A stretch of DNA of 16,909 nt from an uncultured Collinsella sp. (GTDB lineage Bacteria; Actinomycetota; Coriobacteriia; Coriobacteriales; Coriobacteriaceae): positions 1-16,909 of the forward strand of contig URIK01000021.1 of NCBI GenBank assembly GCA_900547855.1, in the 5' to 3' direction. Positions 1 to 7,896 of the stretch are shown here, piece after piece (positions within the stretch are counted from its first letter, which is position 1; each line of letters opens with the position of its first letter). Below the pieces are notes generated by a model. That model saw nothing but the letters and a program-made list of their open reading frames with translations, had not been told where the DNA came from and searched no databases. The position numbers were made by a program, and so were the translations under genes.

Positions 1-55
1 GAGCGTCCGGCTGATAACCGGGAGGTCACAAGTTCGAATCTTGTCAGGTCCACCA
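1..55 (+). tRNA. tRNA-Ile (GAU anticodon), 5'-truncated by contig edge
   Basis: This is the 3' part of a tRNA-Ile, from the D-arm to the encoded CCA at 53-55. The anticodon GAT is at 13-15. The 55 nt are identical to 225-279, the corresponding part of the complete tRNA-Ile downstream, so the missing first 22 nt are probably off the contig rather than deleted. A hairpin terminator follows at once. Confidence 0.93.
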
Positions 56-66
56 CTTTCTTTCGC

Positions 67-111
67 AATAAACACCCCAGCGAGAGCCGAGTCGCCGCTG
101 GGGTGTTTATT
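67..111 (+). terminator. Intrinsic terminator between tRNA-Ile and tRNA-Ala
   Basis: A perfect 16-bp inverted repeat (67-82 paired with 96-111, core CACCCCAGCG/CGCTGGGGTG) has a 13-nt loop. The arms end in an A-rich left flank and a T-rich right flank, so it could act in both directions. It lies 11 nt after the first tRNA-Ile and 11 nt before tRNA-Ala, suggesting the two are separate transcripts or partly attenuated. Confidence 0.78.
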
Positions 112-122
112 ACTGTCTCCGT

Positions 123-198
123 GGGGGTTTAGCTCAGCTGGGAGAGCGCGGGCTTTGCAAGCCTGAGGTCAGGGGTTCGATTCCCCTAACCTCCACCA
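123..198 (+). tRNA. tRNA-Ala (UGC anticodon)
   Basis: This is a complete 76-nt cloverleaf with encoded CCA at 196-198. The anticodon TGC is at 156-158 in a 7-nt loop closed by a 5-bp stem (149-153 with 161-165, including one G-U pair). The acceptor stem GGGGGTT/AACCTCC contains the G3-U70 wobble that is the classical alanine identity element. It is followed after 4 nt by tRNA-Ile, with which it is probably co-transcribed. Confidence 0.97.
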
Positions 199-202
199 TG
201 AT

Positions 203-279
203 GGACCTGTAGCTCAGTTGGTTAGAGCGTCCGGCTGATAACCGGGAGGTCACAAGTTCGAATCTTGTCAGGTCCACCA
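203..279 (+). tRNA. tRNA-Ile (GAU anticodon)
   Basis: This is a complete 77-nt tRNA with encoded CCA at 277-279 and anticodon GAT at 237-239. The acceptor stem is GGACCTG/CAGGTCC. Its 3' 55 nt are identical to the truncated copy at the left contig edge. A terminator starts 14 nt downstream. No rRNA sequence is visible on either side, although Ile and Ala tRNAs are often found together in the 16S-23S spacer. Confidence 0.97.
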
Positions 280-293
280 TCAAAACTGTGAAG

Positions 294-323
294 AGCCCTG
301 GGGCATTGCCTTGGGGCTTTTTT
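294..323 (+). terminator. Intrinsic terminator of the tRNA cluster
   Basis: An 11-bp stem (294-304 with 308-318, containing three G-U pairs) has a 3-nt loop and is followed by a T6 tract (318-323). This is a standard Rho-independent terminator ending the Ala-Ile tRNA transcript. Confidence 0.85.
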
Positions 324-351
324 CTTGTCTGCGATAAATCTCATTTTGGTT

Positions 352-381
352 TTGTGTGCTGTGCGAAAGATTGGGTAGTAT
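352..381 (+). promoter_or_regulatory. Candidate promoter for the BFN-protein operon
   Basis: The -35-like TTGTGT (352-357) and -10-like TAGTAT (376-381) are separated by 18 nt. They lie 57 nt before the start codon in the AT-rich gap between the tRNA terminator and the first gene. This is a pattern match only. Confidence 0.4.
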
Positions 382-427
382 AGCTATTCAATGCGGTGGA
401 GCTGCCGCGTGTTAACCGCTACGTACC

Positions 428-432
428 GGAGG
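428..432 (+). promoter_or_regulatory. Shine-Dalgarno site fixing the BFN-protein start
   Basis: GGAGG lies 6 nt before the ATG at 439. This favours that codon over the in-frame upstream ATG at 391, which has no ribosome binding site and lies next to the candidate promoter. Confidence 0.8.
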
Positions 433-438
433 TGTTCC

Positions 439-939
439 ATGGTTCGTGTCGACATAGAGACCATCGTCATGGCCGCCGGTCCCGTGCCATCGCTTATCGT
501 GCTTCGCGAGCGCTGCGGCAAGTCGGACTCGCTCGCACCGCTGCGTTCCCTTTCCATTCAGACTGGTTCGTTTGAAGCTGCTGCCATTAGCCGCGGCATC
601 GATAACGGCCGTGCCGAGCGCCCGATTACCCATGACCTGTTGCTCGATACTGTTGGCGCCCTGGGCGCCAAGCTCGAGCGCATCGAGATCGTTCGCGCCG
701 AGCCGCCGGTGTTCTACGCGACGATCGTCGTACTGGCCGATGGCGACGAGCGCAAGATCGACGCCCGTCCCAGCGATGCCATTGCCCTTGCCGTGCGCAG
801 CAATGCCCCCATGTTTGTGGAGGACGACATCATGAATCGCCTGGGCACCGTTTCTGCCCATGCCGAGGAAGTCGACGACGAGCAAGAGTTCGAGAAGTTC
901 GACGAGTTCGTCCATACGCTCTCCCCCGATGACTTCTAA
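439..939 (+). CDS. Bifunctional nuclease (BFN/DUF151) domain protein
   Basis: This 166-aa protein starts at ATG 439 behind GGAGG. It matches the BFN (DUF151) family in length and in its hallmark segment at residues 108-127, where an R-P-S-D-A-I-A-L-A core is followed by an A-P-M-F-V strand. Plant and some archaeal or bacterial BFN proteins have been reported to have RNase and DNase activity, but the biochemical role in actinobacteria is unclear. No signal peptide or membrane segment is visible, so it should be cytoplasmic. The last 25 residues are strongly acidic (E/D-rich). The stop codon TAA directly abuts the next start (TAAATG), implying co-transcription and probable translational coupling with the small membrane protein gene. 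The family call is firm; the function is not. Confidence 0.87.
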   Translation: MVRVDIETIVMAAGPVPSLIVLRERCGKSDSLAPLRSLSIQTGSFEAAAISRGIDNGRAERPITHDLLLDTVGALGAKLERIEIVRAEPPVFYATIVVLADGDERKIDARPSDAIALAVRSNAPMFVEDDIMNRLGTVSAHAEEVDDEQEFEKFDEFVHTLSPDDF

Positions 940-1329
940 ATGCGGGGCGTCCAGGCTGCGGAGCGTTCGCTGATGGCCGGCGGTATGTCGGCTGAGGCGG
1001 CTGCGATCGCCCGCGAGGCCCAGATGCGCTCGGAGGCTTCTGAGGCGGCTCGCATTGCCTATGTGACGCAGGCCCGCACGCTTCGCGAGCGCCGCGGCTC
1101 GTTTATCAAGATGGTTGTCGTCTCCGTCCTTGTCGCGGCAATCTGCTCGCGCCTTCGTGGTACAGTTGGTGCGCTTGGGTTTTCGATCTCTACGGGCCTT
1201 GTGATCTGGGGTGTGGTCGATGCGGTAATGCTGACCAGTCAGATCAAGGTGCTCGACAAGCGCGCAGCGGACATGATGCGCGCCCGCGACGCTGCCGCCA
1301 GGATCGCCGCCGAGGCACAAGAACTGTAA
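940..1329 (+). CDS. Small two-TM membrane protein, function unknown
   Basis: The ORF encodes 129 aa from ATG 940, immediately after the upstream stop. An alternative ATG at 973 has a GGAG motif (960-963) 9 nt upstream and may be the true start, giving 118 aa. Residues 1-54 are Ala/Glu/Arg-rich and look helical or coiled-coil. Two hydrophobic segments follow at about 55-70 and 75-97, then a basic, Ala-rich C-terminal helix. This suggests a hairpin membrane protein with both tails in the cytoplasm. I do not recognise a family. Its position between the BFN-domain gene and an acidic protein, with spacings of 0 and 30 nt, indicates a three-gene operon. Confidence 0.72.
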   Translation: MRGVQAAERSLMAGGMSAEAAAIAREAQMRSEASEAARIAYVTQARTLRERRGSFIKMVVVSVLVAAICSRLRGTVGALGFSISTGLVIWGVVDAVMLTSQIKVLDKRAADMMRARDAAARIAAEAQEL

Positions 1330-1359
1330 CGACGCCAGACTCGATGGGAAGGTCTAAAG

Positions 1360-1809
1360 ATGGCACAGGATATGCAGGACGCCGGTAACGTCTCCGCCGA
1401 GCTCGACGCCATGGTGTGCGATCTGATCGGTGCGTTCTTGGACGACCTTGCCGCCGGCGAAAACCCTGGCGTGGTCGTGGCAATTGAGGACGCCGCATCC
1501 AACCGTTATCTGGCGGCGCTCGATGAGGATGGCGAAGAGGCGTGCCTCGAGGCGGCCACCAACTTTATCTCCGAGCACAAGATGGGTCTTAAGGACGAGG
1601 GCCTGGGCCGTATCGCCCGCTATGCCATCGGCTACACCGGTTGTGTCGAGATTGACGGCGGCTACCACGACGCTCTGCTCGTGAGCTTTTTCGAGACTAC
1701 GCTCGAGAGCGGTTTTTCGGCATATGTGCTGTACGAGGGCATGGGCGCCGGCGATGGTTTTATGTGGAGCGACCCTGAACCTGCAGGTGAGGAAACCCCT
1801 CTCATCTAA
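1360..1809 (+). CDS. Acidic cytoplasmic protein, function unknown
   Basis: This 149-aa protein starts at ATG 1360 with a GGGAAGG ribosome binding site at 1346-1352. It is rich in Asp and Glu, has no signal peptide or transmembrane segment, and reads as a compact alpha/beta protein with an Ala- and Glu-rich first half. No catalytic motif is recognisable and I cannot assign a family. It is the third gene after the BFN-domain and membrane protein genes (30-nt gap) and precedes typA by 117 nt on the same strand. No hairpin terminator is visible in that gap, so read-through into typA is possible. Confidence 0.75.
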   Translation: MAQDMQDAGNVSAELDAMVCDLIGAFLDDLAAGENPGVVVAIEDAASNRYLAALDEDGEEACLEAATNFISEHKMGLKDEGLGRIARYAIGYTGCVEIDGGYHDALLVSFFETTLESGFSAYVLYEGMGAGDGFMWSDPEPAGEETPLI

Positions 1810-1926
1810 AATCGCTAAAATAAACGAGTTTTCGGTAAAAGGCTCAATATTCCCGCTGAGCGTTGTGTCGCTGGGCGGGCCGCATACGCGTGCCGTTTGT
1901 ATATGGATAGAAGATAGGGGAACTAC

Positions 1927-3765
<1,839 letters not shown>

Positions 3766-3792
3766 GCGCTGGGCTTTATAGCGTCTAACAAG

Positions 3793-3827
3793 AAAGGGCG
3801 CCGACCGCGATGGTCGGCGCCCTTTTT
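3793..3827 (+). terminator. Intrinsic terminator of typA
   Basis: A perfect 14-bp stem (3793-3806 with 3812-3825, core GGGCGCCGACC/GGTCGGCGCCC) has a 5-nt loop and ends in a T5 run (3823-3827). It is one of the strongest terminators in the window. Confidence 0.93.
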
Positions 3828-3856
3828 GGTGTAAGGGGACAGGTTCGTTTGCACCA
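3827..3856. repeat. REP-like palindrome, copy A
   Basis: TGGTGTAA (3827-3834) pairs with TTGCACCA (3849-3856) through 8 bp including one G-U, around a loop holding GGGACAGG. The 11-nt core AAGGGGACAGG is shared exactly with a second hairpin at 13112-13146 and lies at the same place near the apex. It is fused to the end of the typA terminator. An extragenic palindromic repeat family is the simplest reading; two copies alone do not prove it. Confidence 0.55.
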
Positions 3857-4191
3857 CGGCGGGGGCGGTTATCCCCCCCCGAGCGGCTTTTCAGGCAAAG
3901 TTAAGTTGTTTAAACATATACACGAATCATTGAAATACAACCGCTTTGATACAAAACTGTCAACAGATAAATATCAACTGGTATTAAATTATAAGACCTC
4001 TTTACCTGCGGTTTACATGACTGGTATCTATATTGTATTTTATGCATTGTGGCATAGACGAACCGTCTTAGAAATTGCCCCCCAATGGGTTCTTGCAATG
4101 CGCTAGGTAGGTTCTCGTTGATGTTGGGGTTTGTGTTCGATCCGACGATTCGCCGTATTCCACACTGTGTTGTAGGAATTAAGGGACAACT
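3857..4191. other. AT-rich non-coding region upstream of the pilus locus
   Basis: This stretch of about 335 bp holds no convincing gene. It begins with a G/C homopolymer patch (C8 at 3873-3880) and then becomes clearly AT-rich from about 3898 to 4060, unlike the GC-rich core genes. It contains a GTTTAAAC palindrome (3908-3915), an 8-bp direct repeat ACTGGTAT at 3977-3984 and 4020-4027 (43 bp apart), and a candidate promoter at 4012-4041. It is the probable control region for the pilus genes. Confidence 0.6.
4012..4041 (+). promoter_or_regulatory. Candidate promoter of the pilus operon
   Basis: The -35-like TTTACA (4012-4017) is followed by TATTTT at 4036-4041 (18-nt spacer) or TGTATT at 4034-4039 (16-nt spacer). 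The second ACTGGTAT repeat lies in the spacer. The implied 5' leader is about 140 nt. Confidence 0.4.
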
Positions 4192-7100
4192 ATGGACGCA
4201 CACCGCTCACGGTCGCTGGGTATGGCGGCCCTGGTCTTTATTTTAATTAGCCTCACCGCCGCCGTTTTTCACGGTGTAGCCCCCGTGCGCGCCGAGGATG
4301 TGAGCACACCAACGCCGATTGTGATTGATGAGAATACGGCGGACGTTAGGGTTGAGCTGTTTACCGATGAGGGTCGTAAAACGCCTTTGGATGATAATGC
4401 CGTGCTTTCGACCAACACACTCTACGGTTCATTTAGTGCGAAGTTCGAGGCAAATCATGGCCCGAGTGCGGAGCGAAACGTTGCGGAGTACTCTCTCCCG
4501 GACAGCATTAAAGCATTTGACAATACCGGTGGCCGCCTTATGGATGATTCCAATCAAGAGGCCGGTACTTGGAGATGTGAGAACAATAAGCTGATTTTTA
4601 CTTTTAAAGAGTCATGGATTAAGACACACCCATCCGACGTTCATGTTGGTGCTGATTTTTCATTCAAGCTGGCAAATGAGAACGTTGGCTCCGGCGATAC
4701 AACAAAAGTTAAGTTTCCCGGTACAGCCGAAATCGACATTGCGACCATAGACGGCGATGTGACGGGAGCGAAGGAAGGAAAGTTCTCTCAATCCGGCAGC
4801 GAGGGAAAAGTAACTTGGACTCTCAAACTCGAGGTTGCCTCCTATGCTCACAATGTCTGCCTCACGGATGAGCTTGGCAGTAACTTCTCGTTCGTGCCAG
4901 GGTCATTTAAGCTGAACGATCGGGAACTCAATCCACAACCAACCATAAATAAACAGACTGCGAATCTGAATTTGGGGGATTTGTCCAAAGGGACTTATAC
5001 GATTACCTATGATTCAGTGATGAACCCGGATGTATCCGTGGGCAACAAAGTTTGGATTAACCAACTCGACGATTCAAAAAACAATGCCAGCTGGACATGG
5101 GGCGGAGACCGTAGAGGTGGATTGGAAAAGCCAGGTTCAGCAAATGATTTCCGCTATGACATGATCAACAAGAGCGATGGCACCGGAACGCCGTCCGATA
5201 TCACCTGGACGGTCACGCTCAACAACGGTGATATCAAAACCGACATGAATGGCTATACATTCACCGACACGCTGGATGAAAATCAGACTTATACGGGTGA
5301 ATACGTTGTTTATAAGGGGCTTCGCGGCGAGAATAAGATTGCCGACGGCAATCTCGATGGTTCTGCCGGCACGACGTTTAGCTATACGTTTTCAAATCTG
5401 TCTGAAGAAGATAGGTACCAGCCCTATCGCATTGTCTATCACACCAAGATGAACAATCTAGACTCGTATGAGCCGGTCCAAAATATGGCGAAGATCGAGC
5501 ATGAGGAGACGACGCTGCCATCGGGGACAAGCACGGCAACGTTTAGGCGCGGCATTGTCGAGCAGCTGATCACCAAAGAGCTGGAGTCGCATGATGAAAA
5601 CGGCAATGCCACCTGGATCACCCATGTGAAGATTCCCGAGACGGTCGATGTGTCTCAAGTTAAGATCCTGGACACGTTCAAAAGTACGTATCTGCAGCAC
5701 CTTAAAGTCGAATCGCTGGCCGTTCAAATCGGTGGTAAAACGCTCACCGAGGGGACCAGTACGAGTGGAGATTATTATTTCTACACTTGTGATGAGGTAA
5801 CGAAAGGCAACAAGATTAACTTTAATATCCAGCTACGTGCCACCGGGACGGTAATGAGAGAGCTCAGGGCCAACGGATACCAGATTGATGTTGTGTACAC
5901 GACTGTGACTGATAACCTTGACGGACAGTACTGGAATCTGGCGGCCGTGCAGTTTCCATTTGCCGGAAAGGACTTCAAGCAGTACTCGTCAGAGCCGTAT
6001 TACATTGTCAATAACTCCAAGACGCCTGATGTTAACAAATCATCGGATGGATATACGTGGGATGGCAAATTTGATTGGTCGCAGGTCGAGCCCGGTTCAA
6101 CTGAAAAGGGTGCCTGGATTGCGACGTGGACGGTTTGCGCCAACCGCTATAAGACTCCTGCTGATGAATTCTATGGTGCTGGAAAGCTTGACGGTCAGCC
6201 CATAACGATTAAGGATACCTTGCCGGCTGACGGAACTATGAGCTTTGTTCCCGGATCGGCCACATATACGCTTTATGCGAATCCCTATGACGAGCGTAAA
6301 GAAGCCGAACGTGAAGTGGCGAATCAGAGTGTTGAAGGGAATGTTTCAGGTAATGAAGTTACCTTCTCCATCCCCACGACGGCATTCGGTAAATATGCCG
6401 GTTATGCCAAGCTTACGTATAAAACGGCAATAAAGCGCAGCGTGCTCAACACTTCTACGAACTCGACTACGCTCAAAAACTCGGCCAGCGCCGAGTCGGG
6501 GAGCAAGACGTTCGGCTCCGGTAGTGGAACCGTCACCATTAAGAACAACGTACTGCAAAAGACCGGCGATCAAGTCTCTAACAGCAACCGTATCAAGTAC
6601 ACCATCTTGGTTAACGAATCGGCAGTTAACCTTAAGAGTGGCAGCGACTCCCTTGAGCTTGTCGATGTCATGGATGCCAAGTGCACGCTGGTGGCGGATT
6701 CGGTCAAGGTGTACCAGCGCAATGGAACGGGCTGGAGTTTACTTAGCTCGAATCAATATAGGGTCGGTGCCGAGGCCGTTCCCGATCAATCGGGCTCGAC
6801 TTGTACACAAATGACGCTTACGGTACCCGACGAGGAGTATCTCAAGGTTGAATACGAGATTATTCCTGCTGGCAATACGGGCGAGCATGTTTCTCTGACC
6901 AATAAAGCGTCTCTTAAGGGCGTTTTCGGGGGCGATACTGGCCATACAAAGGACTGGGAAATTCAAAAGCTGAATGGTTCGGCTGTCGGTAGCGGTGGCG
7001 GTATCACGGTGACCAAGGTCGATGCGAGCGATATCACAAAGAAGTTGCCCGGTGCCGAATTTACGCTTTATGAGGTCGATATGGATAAGGCTATGCAGTC

Positions 7101-7896
7101 AGGTGTCGACGGCGCCATGACCGAGCCTCCTCAGAAGGCCACGACTAATAGCAATGGTGAGGCAGCGTTTGGGTCTGAGGGCAATAAGATGAAGGCCTAT
7201 ACGCTGTACTGTCTCAAAGAAACCACCGCGCCCGAGGGCTATACTGCGATTTCCGAACCCGTATGGATTATGTTGAAAGGGCAAGACGAGCAGCAATACA
7301 AAGAGGCCCTTGCTAAGGCAGAGAGATTGAAGCAGGTGTGTGCCGTCGTCAAGACCCCAACGGCGAGTACTGCCATTATGGTTTCTGACGAACCGTATAG
7401 TGGGCAGGCCGTGATTTCTGCCACCAAGACGCTCGAAGGCTCGACCTTGCAAGAAGGCCAGTTCGGGTTTGTGCTCAAGGACAAGAACACCGGTAGGGTT
7501 CTCCAGACCATCAGGAATGGCGCGGATGGTGATATTAACTTTGTCTTGGATTACACCGAGATGGGGACCTATGAGTACACTATCTCCGAGGTCATTCCCG
7601 AGGGCGCCGACGAGAACAACGTCAAGAATCACATTACCTACGACACAACCGAGTATGAGGTCACGGTTACGGTGACCAAAGGCACGGGAAAGCTCGATAC
7701 AGCCGTTACCTATGGCGGTACTGACCCCACAGTTCCGCCGACTTTTACCAACAAGTACTCGACTACGCTACCTGAGGCGGGCGGGGCTGGTTTGACTATG
7801 ACGTATCTGGCCGGCGCTTCGTTGCTGTGCTTCGCCGCGACGTGGATGCATGCTCGTCGCCATCGCGATCGGGATCGAGGTGGTCGCCGTGAGTAA
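4192..7896 (+). CDS. LPXTG-type pilus tip adhesin (large isopeptide-domain surface protein)
   Basis: This 1234-aa surface protein starts at ATG 4192 behind AAGGGA (4181-4186). A signal peptide spans about residues 1-34, with a V-R-A cleavage site. Repeated beta-rich modules begin near residues 207, 337, 473, 641 and 801, each opening with a T-W-T-V- or Y-T-I-L-like strand and a D-T-L/D-x-F motif. They resemble isopeptide-forming adhesin domains. A Cna-B/SpaA-like domain follows, with candidate bond lysine K942 and glutamate E1010 (KETTAPEGY). Next comes a streptococcal FctA/Spy0128-like pilin domain with K1079. The sorting signal is LPEAG (1193-1197), followed by a hydrophobic segment and an Arg-rich tail. 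Eight cysteines lie in the exported part. Size and first position suggest the tip adhesin; the ligand is unknown. GC is low for this genome (22/60 at 4561-4620). Its last 8 nt overlap the next gene. Confidence 0.88.
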   Translation: MDAHRSRSLGMAALVFILISLTAAVFHGVAPVRAEDVSTPTPIVIDENTADVRVELFTDEGRKTPLDDNAVLSTNTLYGSFSAKFEANHGPSAERNVAEYSLPDSIKAFDNTGGRLMDDSNQEAGTWRCENNKLIFTFKESWIKTHPSDVHVGADFSFKLANENVGSGDTTKVKFPGTAEIDIATIDGDVTGAKEGKFSQSGSEGKVTWTLKLEVASYAHNVCLTDELGSNFSFVPGSFKLNDRELNPQPTINKQTANLNLGDLSKGTYTITYDSVMNPDVSVGNKVWINQLDDSKNNASWTWGGDRRGGLEKPGSANDFRYDMINKSDGTGTPSDITWTVTLNNGDIKTDMNGYTFTDTLDENQTYTGEYVVYKGLRGENKIADGNLDGSAGTTFSYTFSNLSEEDRYQPYRIVYHTKMNNLDSYEPVQNMAKIEHEETTLPSGTSTATFRRGIVEQLITKELESHDENGNATWITHVKIPETVDVSQVKILDTFKSTYLQHLKVESLAVQIGGKTLTEGTSTSGDYYFYTCDEVTKGNKINFNIQLRATGTVMRELRANGYQIDVVYTTVTDNLDGQYWNLAAVQFPFAGKDFKQYSSEPYYIVNNSKTPDVNKSSDGYTWDGKFDWSQVEPGSTEKGAWIATWTVCANRYKTPADEFYGAGKLDGQPITIKDTLPADGTMSFVPGSATYTLYANPYDERKEAEREVANQSVEGNVSGNEVTFSIPTTAFGKYAGYAKLTYKTAIKRSVLNTSTNSTTLKNSASAESGSKTFGSGSGTVTIKNNVLQKTGDQVSNSNRIKYTILVNESAVNLKSGSDSLELVDVMDAKCTLVADSVKVYQRNGTGWSLLSSNQYRVGAEAVPDQSGSTCTQMTLTVPDEEYLKVEYEIIPAGNTGEHVSLTNKASLKGVFGGDTGHTKDWEIQKLNGSAVGSGGGITVTKVDASDITKKLPGAEFTLYEVDMDKAMQSGVDGAMTEPPQKATTNSNGEAAFGSEGNKMKAYTLYCLKETTAPEGYTAISEPVWIMLKGQDEQQYKEALAKAERLKQVCAVVKTPTASTAIMVSDEPYSGQAVISATKTLEGSTLQEGQFGFVLKDKNTGRVLQTIRNGADGDINFVLDYTEMGTYEYTISEVIPEGADENNVKNHITYDTTEYEVTVTVTKGTGKLDTAVTYGGTDPTVPPTFTNKYSTTLPEAGGAGLTMTYLAGASLLCFAATWMHARRHRDRDRGGRRE
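7877..7883 (+). promoter_or_regulatory. Shine-Dalgarno site selecting a GTG start
   Basis: GAGGTGG lies 5 nt before GTG 7889, inside the last codons of the adhesin gene. It supports GTG as the start of the next pilin rather than the upstream in-frame ATG at 7850. The peptide from GTG opens with a normal signal sequence. Confidence 0.75.

Noticed and set aside
412..1320. 302-aa minus-strand frame opposite the BFN-domain gene and membrane protein gene
   Set aside because: The His/Arg/Gly-rich translation is typical of an antisense shadow. The plus-strand genes have RBS and family support.
3810..4106. 98-aa plus-strand frame before the adhesin gene
   Set aside because: It starts within the typA terminator loop, crosses a homopolymer C tract and the candidate promoter, and has no RBS. 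Treated as non-coding.
3910..4203. 97-aa minus-strand frame in the AT-rich region
   Set aside because: No RBS or family resemblance; it overlaps the pilus promoter region and the adhesin start.
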